Positions 1-11,200 of a stretch of 64,000 bases of DNA are shown here, one piece after another. A model generated the notes under the pieces. The model ran no database searches and was not told the origin of the DNA. It worked only from the letters and a program-made list of their open reading frames with translations. Origin of the DNA: Planctomycetota bacterium (GTDB taxonomy: Bacteria > Planctomycetota > J058 > JAJDCQ01). Position 1 is the first letter of the stretch. Each line of letters opens with the position of its first letter. The stretch covers positions 177,954 through 241,953 of the forward strand of contig JAJDCQ010000168.1 in assembly GCA_029260755.1 (NCBI GenBank). The letters are read 5' to 3'. A program made the translations under genes and the position numbers.

Positions 1-3000
1 GTCGTCCTCGCCGACGGCGGGGGCGGCGGCAACAACGTCGGCGTCGCCGCGCCGGCCGTCAGCGTCGACGCCATCTCGAGCCCGGCCGCCGACGCGATCG
101 CGATCGATGTGATCGTCACCGGCCAGGAGGGGCGCTCCGCCGAGCTCGAGTTCCGGTTCAGCCTCGACGGCGGCCAGACCTTCCCCGAATTCAACGAGCC
201 GACCCTCATCGATGCTGGCACCGGCGACCCGGTCACCGACGGCATCGACCTCGACGCGAACGGGACGCGCCTCAGCTTCCTCTGGGACTCGCGGGAGGAC
301 CTCGGCGTCTCGGTCGAGGATCTCGTCCAGGTCCGCGTGACGGCCCGCGACGAGGCGAGCGCGACGCTCGAGGGCAATGGCTTCAGCAACATCTTCGAGC
401 TGGACAACCGGATCAAGGCCGACCTCGTCCTCGGGCACGAGACGTTCAACGAGGCGCGGGTCGACAGCCGGCGGATGAACCGCCCGGCGGCCGCCGCGTT
501 CGACCCGGCGACCGGCCGCTTCTTCGTCGCCGACTCGGCGAACAACCGGGTGCTCGTCTTCCTCTCGCTCCCGATCACGACCGACCAGCGGGCCGACGCC
601 GTCCTCGGACAGAAGGACTTCACGACCGACCTCGCCAACTTCGACGGCGACTCCGGACCGAACCAGGACGGCCTCTTCGTCCCGACCGGCGTCGCCGCCG
701 GGGCGGGGCGGCTCTACGTGACCGACTCGGGCAACAACCGCGTCCTCTGCTGGTTCCTCGAGGATGGGAACGGCGACGAGATCGAGCTCGTCAACGGGCA
801 GCCGGCCGACCTGGTCCTCGGCCAGGCGAACTTCACCGAGGGCGAGGCGAACCGCGGCGTCCGGGCGGCGAACGGGATCGACACCGTCCCGGCCGCCGAC
901 ACCCTGAATCTGACGCCGGAGGGCGGCCCGATCATCGGCGTGCCGACCGGCGGGTGCGCCGTCGACGAGTCCGGCCGGCTGTACGTGGCCGACACCCTGA
1001 ACGACCGCGTCCTGATCTGGCTGACCGCCCCCGACGTCAACGGCGACCCGGCCGACCGTGTCCTCGGCAACGACAGCTTCGGTCAGCAGAACGGCGCCCT
1101 CGGCCTCGACGTCCTCTTCGCCGGTCCGACCGACGTGGCCGTCGAGGCGGGCGTCGCGGACCCCGACCGCGTCTACGTCGCCGATCGGCAGAACAACCGG
1201 GTCGCCGTCTACGACCCGTTCCCAGCGGTCAACGGCGAGACGATCGCGATCGCGATCGGGCAGCCCGACGAGACGAGCAACGCCCCGGTCTTCGACGCGT
1301 TCGACCTGTTCGGCCTGAACCTGCCGAGCTCGGTCGCGGTCGCCGGCGGCCGGGTCGCGATCGCCGAGGATGGCCCGCTCGGCCGGACGCTCCACCACGA
1401 CCTCGAGCCCGCCGTCAGCGGCACGCCGGCGGACTTCTTCCTCGGCGTCGACCTGAACATCTTCGCCCTGACCGGACCATCGACGTTCGACCTCCGCGCC
1501 CCGACCGGCGTCGAGCTCGCGATCCGGGGCGGGATCGTCCGGTCGTACGCGTGCGACAACGCCCAGAACCGGGTGATGCTCTGGGCGATCGACGCGGCGA
1601 GCGCCGACCTCGACGACGCCGACGCCGTCCTCGGCCAGCCCGACTTCGTCTCCTCGACGGCCAACAACCCCGGCTTCGGCGCGACCGTGATCCAGGGCCC
1701 GGAGGCGGTCGCGTCGGACGGCGTCCGGCTCGCCGTCGCCGACACGCTCAACGACCGCATCCTGATCTGGCTCACCCTGCCCGAGTCCGACAACAAGGCG
1801 GCCGACCTCGTCCTGGGCCAGGCGGACTTCGACACCCAGGAGGTCCCGGGCACGGTCGAGCCGTTCCTCGGCGGGCTCACCCGTCGCCCGCGCGGCGTGA
1901 CGATCGGCCGCGACGTCGGGCGAGACGTCGTGATCCTCGCGGCGAGCGACACCGACAACAGCCGCGTCCTGATCTGGGAGGACGTCGACGCCCTCGCCAT
2001 CCAGGCGCAGGCCGACGTGGTCCTCGGCGACGCCGGGGACGCGATCGCGGCCGGCGCCGTCGTCTTCCAGGAGGGCTTCGAGGTCGTCGGCGCCGGCGGG
2101 CTGCCGGCCGGCTGGGTCCGCGACCCCGACGTCGCCGCGAACGAGTGGGAGGCGGGGATCCCCTCGGGCATCGGCGGCCCGAGCGTCGCCAACACCGGCG
2201 CCAACGTCCTCGCGACCGACCTCGACGACAACTACGACGACGACCAGGACGACGTCGCGGTGATCTCGCCCGCGATCGACCTCTCCGGCGCGCAGAGCGC
2301 CTTCCTCGAGTTCTTCCACAACCACGACATCGAGGATGGCTTCGACGGCGGGCGGATCCAGGTGAGCAGCAACGGCCTCGCCGGCCCGTTCGTCGACGTC
2401 GCCCCGCAGGGCGGCTACCCCGGCACCGACATCAACGGGACGCCCTCGTTCAACAACGACTTCAACCAGCCGTTCCCGGCCGTCGACGTCTACGCCCGGG
2501 TCGAGGTCGACCTGACGCCGTTCGCCGGCAACGCCGACGTGCGCGTTCGCTTCGTCTTCTTCAGCGACGGGTCGGTCAACTTCCACGGCTGGGCGATCGA
2601 CGACCTCGCGGTGACGACGATCGACCCGGCGGCGATCGTGAACCAGCCGACCGGGGCGTTCACCGACGGCGTCAGCCTCTACGTCGCCGACACCGGCAAC
2701 AACCGGGTGCTGGTCTGGAACGCGATCCCGACGCTGAGCGGCACGCCCGCCGACGTGGCCGTCGGTCAGGCGGACCTCGCCGGGACGCTGGCGAACCGCG
2801 GCAGCGCGCCCGCCTTCGACACCCTGTTCGCGCCGCGGGCGGTCACCGTCGACGGGCAGCGGATGGTCGTCGCCGACACGGGCAACAACCGGGTGCTGAT
2901 CTACGACCCGATCCCGACCGCGAACGGCCAGGCGGCCAGCCTGGTCCTCGGCCAGCCCGACGGGACGAGCGCGGCGGCGAACTTCGGCGGCGTCGTCTCG

Positions 3001-3327
3001 AGCCAGACGATGAACCGCCCCGCCGGCGTGCTCCTCGAGGGCGACCGGCTCTTCGTCGCCGACGACGGCAACAACCGCGGCCTCGTCTGGGAGGGGATCC
3101 CGTTCGTCGACTTCCAGAACGCCAACCTGGTGATCGGCCAGGCCGAGTTCGACGGAAACCTCGCCAACGACGGCCAGGGCGACCAGGCGGTCGACGAGGG
3201 GACGCTCTTCAACGTCCACGGCGGCGCCGGCTTCCTCGACGTCGACGACGACGGCGAGCCGATCACGACGCTCTTCCTCGCCGACACGGGCAACAACCGG
3301 GTGCTCCGCTACCCGGTGGAGCGGTGA
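1..3327 (+). CDS. NHL-repeat beta-propeller protein with an inserted MAM-like domain (5' partial)
   Basis: The frame is open from base 1, so the true start and any signal peptide lie upstream of the window. The protein carries about eleven NHL-type repeats, seen as D(T/S)xNNRVLVW or DTLNDRVLIW motifs alternating with VLGQxDF motifs, which should fold as one or more beta-propellers. A MAM-like jelly-roll segment (about bases 2060-2630; it opens with EGFE and has a GGYPG motif) interrupts the array between the seventh and eighth repeats. The same domain recurs in the lipoproteins at 4313 and 8239. The stop overlaps the next ATG (ATGA-type), so the two genes are probably translationally coupled. 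NHL propellers are generally binding modules; I see no catalytic motif. The role is probably extracellular binding or adhesion, but this is inference. Confidence 0.85.
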   Translation, partial: VVLADGGGGGNNVGVAAPAVSVDAISSPAADAIAIDVIVTGQEGRSAELEFRFSLDGGQTFPEFNEPTLIDAGTGDPVTDGIDLDANGTRLSFLWDSREDLGVSVEDLVQVRVTARDEASATLEGNGFSNIFELDNRIKADLVLGHETFNEARVDSRRMNRPAAAAFDPATGRFFVADSANNRVLVFLSLPITTDQRADAVLGQKDFTTDLANFDGDSGPNQDGLFVPTGVAAGAGRLYVTDSGNNRVLCWFLEDGNGDEIELVNGQPADLVLGQANFTEGEANRGVRAANGIDTVPAADTLNLTPEGGPIIGVPTGGCAVDESGRLYVADTLNDRVLIWLTAPDVNGDPADRVLGNDSFGQQNGALGLDVLFAGPTDVAVEAGVADPDRVYVADRQNNRVAVYDPFPAVNGETIAIAIGQPDETSNAPVFDAFDLFGLNLPSSVAVAGGRVAIAEDGPLGRTLHHDLEPAVSGTPADFFLGVDLNIFALTGPSTFDLRAPTGVELAIRGGIVRSYACDNAQNRVMLWAIDAASADLDDADAVLGQPDFVSSTANNPGFGATVIQGPEAVASDGVRLAVADTLNDRILIWLTLPESDNKAADLVLGQADFDTQEVPGTVEPFLGGLTRRPRGVTIGRDVGRDVVILAASDTDNSRVLIWEDVDALAIQAQADVVLGDAGDAIAAGAVVFQEGFEVVGAGGLPAGWVRDPDVAANEWEAGIPSGIGGPSVANTGANVLATDLDDNYDDDQDDVAVISPAIDLSGAQSAFLEFFHNHDIEDGFDGGRIQVSSNGLAGPFVDVAPQGGYPGTDINGTPSFNNDFNQPFPAVDVYARVEVDLTPFAGNADVRVRFVFFSDGSVNFHGWAIDDLAVTTIDPAAIVNQPTGAFTDGVSLYVADTGNNRVLVWNAIPTLSGTPADVAVGQADLAGTLANRGSAPAFDTLFAPRAVTVDGQRMVVADTGNNRVLIYDPIPTANGQAASLVLGQPDGTSAAANFGGVVSSQTMNRPAGVLLEGDRLFVADDGNNRGLVWEGIPFVDFQNANLVIGQAEFDGNLANDGQGDQAVDEGTLFNVHGGAGFLDVDDDGEPITTLFLADTGNNRVLRYPVER

Positions 3328-4316
3328 TGGCCCGCCGGCGAGGGGCGGGCGTCGCGGGCGCCGTGCTCGCGTTCGTCCTGGCGGTCGGGGCGTCCCAGCG
3401 GGCGATCGGCCGCGACGACTGGACGCCGCCGCCGGACGGCGTCGCGACCGAGGCCCATCTCTGGCCCGCCGCGACCTACTTCGAGGACGCGCTCCCGTCC
3501 ATCCTGAAGAAGGCCGGCTCGGAGCAGCCCGGAACGCTCGCCGAGCTGCTCGCCCGCGCGCGCGCGCAGAAGGTCGACCACGAGGCCGCCCTCGGCCGCT
3601 ACCGTGGCATCGATCGCGCCGCGATCGAGTGGGCGCTCGACCGGTTCGCGGAGACCGGCGATCGGATTCGGTCGGCCGAGGCGAAGGTCGGCGCCCGTCG
3701 CGCGGCGGCCCGCGCGTCGGGCGACGAGGGGGCCGAGGACGCCGCCTTCGTGGAGGCGATGGAGGAGCGGTCCCGGGGCGACTCGGTCACCCTCGACGCG
3801 GCCGAGCGCGCGCGGCTCGTCGCGGTGACGGGCCGGACGGCCGCGGCCCTCGGCGGGATCCGCACCGCGATCGCCGCGAGCGTCGAGGCGGGCCGGGACG
3901 AGCTCCGGGCGCTCCGGAAGCTCGAGCCGCCGCGCGACCGCGCCGACCGCGACCGGCTGCTCGCCCGGCTCCACCAGGCGCTCGACCAGCGCCGCGCCGA
4001 CCTCGAGGTCGCGACCCTCACCCACGAGTGGCTCGTCCGCGCCGCCTCCGAGGTCGAGGCCGCGTCGTGGCCGGCCGACGGCCGCGCGCTCCGGAACTGG
4101 GCCCGGCGGGCGGGGGCCTACGCGTCGCCTCGCGGCGACCGCGGGTCGGCCGGCTTCGACCTGACCGAGCTCGCCGGCGAGCTCGAGGGTTTCCCGTCGA
4201 TCACCCTGCGCCTCGTCTGGGAGACGCTCTCGGGCACGAGGCGCATCCTGGGCGACCGGTTGGTCGAGCTGGACGAGGCGGGCGAGCCCGACCGGGCGAA
4301 GAGGGCCGGGAAGTGA
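3327..4316 (+). CDS. Hypothetical secreted helical protein
   Basis: Encodes 329 residues. The ATG overlaps the stop of the propeller gene, which fixes the start. The N-terminus (MARRRGAGVAGAVLAFVLAVGAS) is a typical signal peptide with an Arg-rich n-region and a hydrophobic core, so export is expected. The rest is Ala/Arg/Glu-rich and looks largely alpha-helical, with coiled-coil-like stretches around residues 85-250. I recognise no family or catalytic motif. Its stop overlaps the GTG of the following lipoprotein gene, so it is the second member of a coupled four-gene operon and probably works at the cell surface with its neighbours. Confidence 0.75.
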   Translation: MARRRGAGVAGAVLAFVLAVGASQRAIGRDDWTPPPDGVATEAHLWPAATYFEDALPSILKKAGSEQPGTLAELLARARAQKVDHEAALGRYRGIDRAAIEWALDRFAETGDRIRSAEAKVGARRAAARASGDEGAEDAAFVEAMEERSRGDSVTLDAAERARLVAVTGRTAAALGGIRTAIAASVEAGRDELRALRKLEPPRDRADRDRLLARLHQALDQRRADLEVATLTHEWLVRAASEVEAASWPADGRALRNWARRAGAYASPRGDRGSAGFDLTELAGELEGFPSITLRLVWETLSGTRRILGDRLVELDEAGEPDRAKRAGK

Positions 4317-7300
4317 GGCCGGCCGACCGACGAGCCCGCCTCGCCCTCGGCGCCGCGGCGGCCGTGGCCGCGCTCGGCCTCGCCGGCTGCCCGTCCTCGT
4401 CGTCCGGCGGCGGCACCCGCCGAACCCCGCGCACGGTCGCCTTCGATCCGAGCGTCGTCGTGAACGACGACCTCGCCGGCTCCGCCGACCGCGACACCGG
4501 CAGCAAGAACGGTCGCCGGAACGTGGCCGTCGCCGGCGACCGCGTCTTCGCCGTCTTCGAGGATGACCGCAACGGCTCGGGCAGCGTCGAGGTGCTCCTC
4601 GCCCGCTCCGACGACGGCGGCGCCACGTTCGGGAGCAACGTCGTCGTCGCCCCGACCGACTTCGTCATCCGCGCCGCGATCCCGTCGGGCGGCGACGCGC
4701 TCGATCCCGCCATCACCGTCGCGTCGGGCGGCCTCTTCGGCGGGTTCCTGAACGACGCCTACACCGTCGAGGTGGTCACCGGCGGCCCGCTCGACGGGAC
4801 CGCTCAGGTGCGGATCACCAGCGAGCTCGGCGACGACGTCGCCGCGCTCCAGCCGGTCTTCGACGGGATCGCGATCGCGCTCGGCGGGAACGGCGCGACG
4901 ATCACCTTCACCTCGGTCGACCCGCTCGCCCAGCTCGTCGCCGATCAGACGTTCTCGATCGTGGTGAAGCGGCCCGACCAGAAGGCGCCCGCCGTCGTCG
5001 TCGGCCCCGACGGCGACGATGTGTTCGTCGCCTGGAGCGAGGACGCCGATGGCCTCGGCCCGCGCGTCCTCGTCGCGACGAGCCCGAACGCCGGGGTGAG
5101 CTTCGATCCGCCGGTGCTCGTCGACGACGCCGTCGACGTCGGGCAGAAGCGCCCATCGCTCGCCCTCGACGAGGCCGGCGTGCTGACCGTCGTCTTCGGG
5201 GCGAGCGACATCTTCCTCGACCGGAGCGTCGACGGGGGGAACACGTTCGGCGCCGACATCCCCGTCTCCGGCGCGGCCGTCGCGAGCTTCCTCTTCGACT
5301 TCGAGGACGGGCTGCCGGCCGGCTGGCAGGCCGACGGCGCCGTGTGGGAGGTCGGGGCGCCGACCGCCGGGCCGGGCTTCGCCTTCTCGGGCGAGAACGT
5401 CTTCGCCACGATCCTCGACGCCGACTACCCGAACGACGTCGGCCCCGACGAGGGCGACCTGACGACCCAGAGCTTCGACCTGTCCGGGTTCTCCGAGGTC
5501 CGGCTCGCGTTCCGGCACAACTTCACGATCGAGAACAACTTCGACGGCGGCCGCGTTCAGGTGAGCACGACCGGCGCGAACGGCGTCTTTCTCGACGTGA
5601 CGCCGGACGGCGGCTACCCCGGCAACCTCGTCGGCAACGGGGCCGGCGTCTTCACCGGCGGTCCGTTCCCGGCGGCGGACGCCTACGCCCTCGCGGTCTT
5701 CGACCTGACGGCGCTCGCCGCGGGCGCGGCGGACGTCGTCATCCGGTTCCGGTTCGAGAGCGACGGCTCGGTCACCGACGAGGGATGGTTCGTCGACGAC
5801 GTGTCGCTCGTCGCGAGCAACGGGTCGTTCGCGTTCGAGAACCCGTCGGTCGCGGTCGCGCCGACCGGCCCGATCTTCGTCGCCGCCGAGCGCCGCGACG
5901 TCGGCCGCGTGGTGAACGACGTCGTCGTCTTCCGCTCCGATGACGGCGGCGCCACCTTCGAGGCGCCGATCATCGCGAACGACCTCGACCCCGAGGCGCT
6001 CCGGAGCGATCCGACCCTCGTCGTCCTCGATGACGCCGGCGAGCGGCTCCTCCTCGCGTGGGCCGACACCCGGTTCGACGTCGACGGGCGCGGCGCGCGC
6101 GACGTCTTCGTCGCGCGGAGCGACGACGGCGGCGCGAGCTTCTCGGACGACCTCCAGGTCAACGACGCCGACTCGCTCCGGAGCGACGAGGGCGGCCCGT
6201 CGCTCGCCCTCGCGGGCAACGGCGTCGTCGGGATCGCCTGGGACGGCGAGGTGATCGACACGAGCAACCCCGAGGGGCTGACGCCGTTCTTCGACTCGTC
6301 GCGCGACGGCGGGGTGACCTTCGGCCCGGACGTCGCCGTCACCGACGCCGTCCCCGGCCAGGCCGACGCGCGCGGCGCGAGCCTCGGGATGCTCGACGAC
6401 GGCACGCCGGTCGTCGTCTGGGCCGAGGACCGGGTGAGCCTCGTCCGAGGGCGCGACGACGTCCGCGCCGCCCTCGGCACCAACATCGCTCCGGCGGCGG
6501 TCGACGCCGACGACGTCGACGCGACGGTGGTGGCCGGCGGCGACGACGTGACGTTCCTCCTCGAGCGGCTGCCGATCCAGGTGACCGGGGCGGCGCCCAT
6601 CCCCGCGGCGGTGACGGCGACCGGGCGCTTCGTCACCGCGCGGATCGATCCGGTCGACTTCGACGTCCTCGTGACGAGCGGCGGGGCGCTCGACGGGACG
6701 GCCGTCGTCGACGTGACCGCCGTCGAGCGCGGCACCCTGATCCCGGTCGAGGACGCCAACATCGTCGCGAACAACGTCGTCGGCGCCCCGGTGATCTCGG
6801 GCGACCCCGTCGTCCTGACCGACGACGGCGCCGGCGAGGCGGCGATCGTCTTCGACGACCTCGGCCTCGATGCCGAGCTCGTCGCCGGGCAGCGGTTCCG
6901 GGTGCGCACCGTCGATGGCTTCGCCGTCGCCGGGCAGCTCGACCCGGGCACCGATGAGCTCCTCTTCGCGATCGAGCTGCCGCGCGACGCCCTCTCGCTC
7001 TCGATCGTCCTGGCCGGGCCGGCCGGCAGCGACGACGCGCTCGAGAACAACCTCGACCTCGCCGTCCGGCTCGGCGCGCCGCCGGTCGTCCGCTTCGGCT
7101 CGACGGGCGTGCAGGGCGACCTCGTCGCCGACGACGCGAGCGAGGCGCAGGGGACGACGATCGAGGAGGTCACCCTCTCCGCCGTCGGCCCCGCGCCGGT
7201 CGACGACCTCAACGAGGCGGTCCTCGCCGCCGGCGAGACGGCGTTCGTCCTCGTCCAGCGCGGGGTGGGCGTCGTCGGCGAGGTCGACTTCACCCTGACG

Positions 7301-8242
7301 ATCGGCGTCGACGACGCGGCGACCGCCGGCGGCGGCAACGCCGAGCTCGGGCTCGGCGCCTCGTTCGGCCCGCGGGTCGTCCGCAACGCGCCGACCGACG
7401 GAGACGACGAGGCCGATCCGCTCCTCACCGAGCGGATCGAGGTCGGCTTCGACCGCTTCCTCGACCCCGACGACGTCGTGGCGCCCGGCTCGGTGGAGCT
7501 GCTCCGCCTGCCGGATCTCATCCCCGTCGCGGCGAACGTCGAGCTCGATCAGGCGCGCCGGAGCATCCTGGTGACGCCGCTCGACGACCCGCTCACGCCC
7601 GACCTCTACCGGGTCGTCGTCGACGGGAGCGTCCGCGACGTCCTCGGCCGACGCCTCGGCCAGGCGGCCGTGAGCGACTTCGCGACGCGTCCGTTCCGCG
7701 TCCACATCGACGAGGGGTTCGAGGACGGCGCGCCGGCGGGCTTCATCGTCGTCGGCGGCGTGTTCGAGTTCGGCGCGCCGACCAGCGGTCCCGGACGCGC
7801 CTTCGAGGGCAACGCGGTCCTCGCGACGGTGCTCGACGCCGACTACCCGAACGACGCGGACGTGTTCGTCCTGCTGCCGACGGTCGACCTCACCGACGCC
7901 CGGACGGCCGTCCTCTCGTTCTTCCACAACTTCGACATCGAGTTCGGCTTCGACGGCGCGCGCGTCGAGGTGAGCACGACCGGCGCCGGCGGCCCGTTCG
8001 TCGTCCTCGAGCCGATCGTCCCCGACGGCTACCCCGCGTTCGCCGACGACGGCCAGCCGGCGTTCGGCAACGTCTTCGGTCAGCCGTTCCCGGCCGAGAC
8101 CGAGTACGCCGAGGCCGTCTTCGACCTGACCTCGCTCGCGGGCAACGCCGAGGTGTCGGTCCGGCTCGTGTTCAAGAGCGACGGATCGGTCACGGCGCCG
8201 GGGTGGTTCATCGACCGGCTACGCCTGGAGTCGACGCAATGA
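4313..8242 (+). CDS. Large lipoprotein with BNR-like repeats, two MAM-like domains and a Big_5-like domain
   Basis: Encodes 1309 residues from a GTG that overlaps the previous stop (GTGA). The N-terminus ends in the lipobox LAGC about 27 residues in, so the protein should be a lipid-anchored exported protein. Several BNR/sialidase-like Asp-box motifs (S-D-D-G-G-A-T-F and variants) occur around residues 95, 256, 305, 540, 600 and 660. MAM-like jelly rolls lie at about 324-500 and 1132-1309 (each with an EGFE or DFED opening and a GGYPG motif). A Big_5-like Ig segment lies at about 1020-1126. Asp-box propellers often occur in sialidases, but no sialidase catalytic set was recognised, so this is better called a surface binding or adhesion protein. 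It is a paralogue of the next gene. Confidence 0.85.
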   Translation: MRPADRRARLALGAAAAVAALGLAGCPSSSSGGGTRRTPRTVAFDPSVVVNDDLAGSADRDTGSKNGRRNVAVAGDRVFAVFEDDRNGSGSVEVLLARSDDGGATFGSNVVVAPTDFVIRAAIPSGGDALDPAITVASGGLFGGFLNDAYTVEVVTGGPLDGTAQVRITSELGDDVAALQPVFDGIAIALGGNGATITFTSVDPLAQLVADQTFSIVVKRPDQKAPAVVVGPDGDDVFVAWSEDADGLGPRVLVATSPNAGVSFDPPVLVDDAVDVGQKRPSLALDEAGVLTVVFGASDIFLDRSVDGGNTFGADIPVSGAAVASFLFDFEDGLPAGWQADGAVWEVGAPTAGPGFAFSGENVFATILDADYPNDVGPDEGDLTTQSFDLSGFSEVRLAFRHNFTIENNFDGGRVQVSTTGANGVFLDVTPDGGYPGNLVGNGAGVFTGGPFPAADAYALAVFDLTALAAGAADVVIRFRFESDGSVTDEGWFVDDVSLVASNGSFAFENPSVAVAPTGPIFVAAERRDVGRVVNDVVVFRSDDGGATFEAPIIANDLDPEALRSDPTLVVLDDAGERLLLAWADTRFDVDGRGARDVFVARSDDGGASFSDDLQVNDADSLRSDEGGPSLALAGNGVVGIAWDGEVIDTSNPEGLTPFFDSSRDGGVTFGPDVAVTDAVPGQADARGASLGMLDDGTPVVVWAEDRVSLVRGRDDVRAALGTNIAPAAVDADDVDATVVAGGDDVTFLLERLPIQVTGAAPIPAAVTATGRFVTARIDPVDFDVLVTSGGALDGTAVVDVTAVERGTLIPVEDANIVANNVVGAPVISGDPVVLTDDGAGEAAIVFDDLGLDAELVAGQRFRVRTVDGFAVAGQLDPGTDELLFAIELPRDALSLSIVLAGPAGSDDALENNLDLAVRLGAPPVVRFGSTGVQGDLVADDASEAQGTTIEEVTLSAVGPAPVDDLNEAVLAAGETAFVLVQRGVGVVGEVDFTLTIGVDDAATAGGGNAELGLGASFGPRVVRNAPTDGDDEADPLLTERIEVGFDRFLDPDDVVAPGSVELLRLPDLIPVAANVELDQARRSILVTPLDDPLTPDLYRVVVDGSVRDVLGRRLGQAAVSDFATRPFRVHIDEGFEDGAPAGFIVVGGVFEFGAPTSGPGRAFEGNAVLATVLDADYPNDADVFVLLPTVDLTDARTAVLSFFHNFDIEFGFDGARVEVSTTGAGGPFVVLEPIVPDGYPAFADDGQPAFGNVFGQPFPAETEYAEAVFDLTSLAGNAEVSVRLVFKSDGSVTAPGWFIDRLRLESTQ

Positions 8243-11200
8243 CCGAGACGACTCGCCCGCTCTCGAGCCCGCGTCGGCGGGGCGCGGCGCGCGGCCTCGG
8301 CGTCGCGCTCGCCGTCGCGGCAGCCGTCGCGACGGGCGGCTGCGGCGGCAGCGGATCCTCCGGCGGAGGGGGGCGGAGGGCGCCGGCCACCCTCCCCGAC
8401 GACGGGTCGATCGTCACGTTCGACGCTCCCGTCCGCGCGAGCGACGGCGCCGCCGGCGAGCGGGCGCAGCGGCTCGGCGACCGGGCGGCGATCGCCGTCT
8501 CGGGGGACCGGGTTCTGGTGGCGTGGGTCGACGACCGGACCGGCGCCGACGAGGCGTTCGTCGCGGCGAGCGACGACGGCGGCGAGAGCTTCGGCCGGCC
8601 GATCCAGGTGAGCGACGCCGACCTCGTCGTGCGGGACGCGGCGCAGGTCGCCGGCGCGCCCGTCGTCGGCATCGCCGTCGACGCCGGCGGGGCGCTCGAC
8701 GCCGCGGCGATCGTCGACGTCTTCACCATCACGGTGACGACCGGCGGCGCGATCGACGGCACGGCCGAGGTCGCCGTGACGAGCGCCACCGGCGACGACG
8801 GCCCGGCCGCGGCGCCCGTCTTCGACGAGGTCGCGATCGCGCTCGGCGCGGCCGGGCGCGGCGCGACGATCACGTTCGACGGGCCGACCGGCGCCGAGGC
8901 GCTGCTCGCCGGGCAGGTCTTCGAGGTCGCGATCGAGGCGCCTGCCACCCGCGACCCGGCGGTGCGACTGCGCGCGGGGAGGGCCGCGGTGGCGTTCGTC
9001 GAGGACGGAGCGCTGCTCGTCGCCGCGAGCGACGACGCGGGCGCGAGCTTCGCGGCGCCGGCCGCCGCCTCGGACGCGGGCGCGCCGGCCGTCGTCCGGC
9101 TGTCGCTCGACCTCGATGACACGGGAACGGTCCGGGTGCTCTGGGAGAGCGTCGTCGATCTCCGCGCCGACCGCGACGACGGCGCCGGCTTCGGCGCCGA
9201 CGCGATCGTCGAGGTGAACGCGACGATCATCAGCGAGGGGTTCGAGGCCGGCCAGCCGGCCGGCTTCGCCGTCGCCGGCGGCGTGTGGGAGTTCGGCGCG
9301 CCGCTCCAGGACCCGCCCGGGCAGGCGGCCGCCGGGCAGAACGTCGCCGCGACCGGGCTGGCGGCCGACTACCCGAACGACTCCGACGCCTCGCTCGTGA
9401 TCGAGGGGCTCGACCTCTCGAACGTGAGCCAGGCCGTCCTCTCCCTCGAGCAGTTCTTCGACATCGAGAGCGGGTTCGACTCGGGCCGGATCGAGGCGAG
9501 CGTCGACGGCGTCACCTTCTTCGTCCTGACGCCCGACGGCGGCTACCCCGACGCGGTCGACGACGACGGGATCGACCAGGGCGCGTTCTCGGGCGTGAGC
9601 AACGGCCTGCCCTACGAGTCGGTGAGCGTCGACCTGAGCCCGTTCTGCGGGGTCGGCCTCGACGACGTGGACGTCCGGTTCCGCCTCCGGAGCGACGGCT
9701 CGGTCACCGCGCCGGGGTGGTTCGTCGACGAGGTCGAGGTGGCGGTCAACCCGGCGCCGGCGCTCATCGCGGAGGGGTTCGAAGGCGGCGCCCTCCCGGG
9801 CACGTTCCTGATCGACGACACCACGACCGACATCTGGCAGGTCGGGACGCCGGTGACGTTCGGCCCGCTCATCGACGACGTCGCCATCGGCAGTAACGGC
9901 GCGGCGACCGTCCTCGCCGCCGACTACCCCTCGAACGCGAACACCGGCCTGATCACGCCGGCGTTCGACCTCTCGGGAGCGGTCGACGCGCGCCTCGTGT
10001 TCCTCCATCTCTTCGACATCGAGACCGCCTTCGACTTCGGCTTCGTCCAGGTGAGCACCAACGGCCAGGCGGGCCCTTTCGTGACGATCGATCCCGAGGG
10101 CGGCTACCCCGGCGGCGTCGGCTACACCGGCACGATCCCGCGCTACGAGACGGCCGTCTTCGACCTGGGAGCCTTCGTCGGGCAGCCCGACGTGGCCGTG
10201 CGCTTCCTGTTCCAGAGCGACGGCGTCGTCGAGCAGCAGGGCTGGTTCATCGATCAGATCCGGGTCGTCGCCGACGACGGCACGGCCGGGGCGTCGTTCC
10301 GCGAGCCGGCCCTCGTCGTGACCGCCGACGGCCAGGACGTCGGCGCGGTCTTCATCGAGGAGGGCCTCGGCGGCGAGGACGTCGTCTTCGCCCGCAGCGA
10401 CGACGGAGGGCTGTCGTTCCCGGCGAACCAGCGCGCGATCGTCGACGACGGAGACCCGGCGACGACGAGGCGGCAGCCCTTCGGCGCGCGGCTCGGCGCC
10501 GACGTGGTCGTCGTCTGGGCGGACGACCGCGCCAGCGGCGGCGCGGCGGGCGCGACCGACGTCTTCGCGGCGACCAGCGCCGACGGGGGCGGGAGCTTCG
10601 GGGCGGACGTCCAGGTCAACGCCGATGACGTCGCCGCGAGCTCCGAGCGGGCGCCGGCCGTGGTGATGGACCTCGACGGTCGCGTCACCGTCGCCTTCAC
10701 CGGTCAGGTGCCGAACCGGTTCAACGTCGATCCGTCATCGGCCGGCGGGTTCGGCGAGACGCTCTTCGTCGCCGAGAGCCTGGATGGCGGCGCGAGCTTC
10801 GCGCCCGCGCCGTCCGCGATCGGCGAGATCGCGGGGCGAGGCACGATCGAGCAGCACGGCCTCGCCGGCGACCCCGACACCGGCGCCGTGATCGTCGCCT
10901 GGGCGGAGGATCGGGTGACCGCCGGACGCGTCAGCCCCGACCTCATCATCGCCCGCGCCCGCCGCGTCGCGGACCTCGACGCGGGCGAGCAAGCGGTCCT
11001 CGCCGAGGAGCTCGACGACCCGTTCGACGGGATCGAGGGGCTCGAGCCCGATGTCGTCCTCGTCGGCGCGCTCGCGGCGAACGAGGTCGAGCGGGCGTTC
11101 CGGCTCTTCGTCCCGGCGGACGCCCGGAGCATTCGCCTCGTCCTCGCCGGACCCAACGGCCCCGACCGGTTCGACCCGCTGCCGGTCGACCTCGACCTCG

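Noticed and set aside
4118..7927. Long minus-strand open frame opposite the first BNR/MAM lipoprotein
   Set aside because: Its translation is Arg/Glu/Asp-rich with no domains, and the plus strand has a signal peptide, lipobox and recognised repeats. It is a product of high GC content.
4313..8242. Sialidase
   Set aside because: Only Asp-box-like repeats are visible; no sialidase catalytic Arg triad or nucleophile region was recognised.
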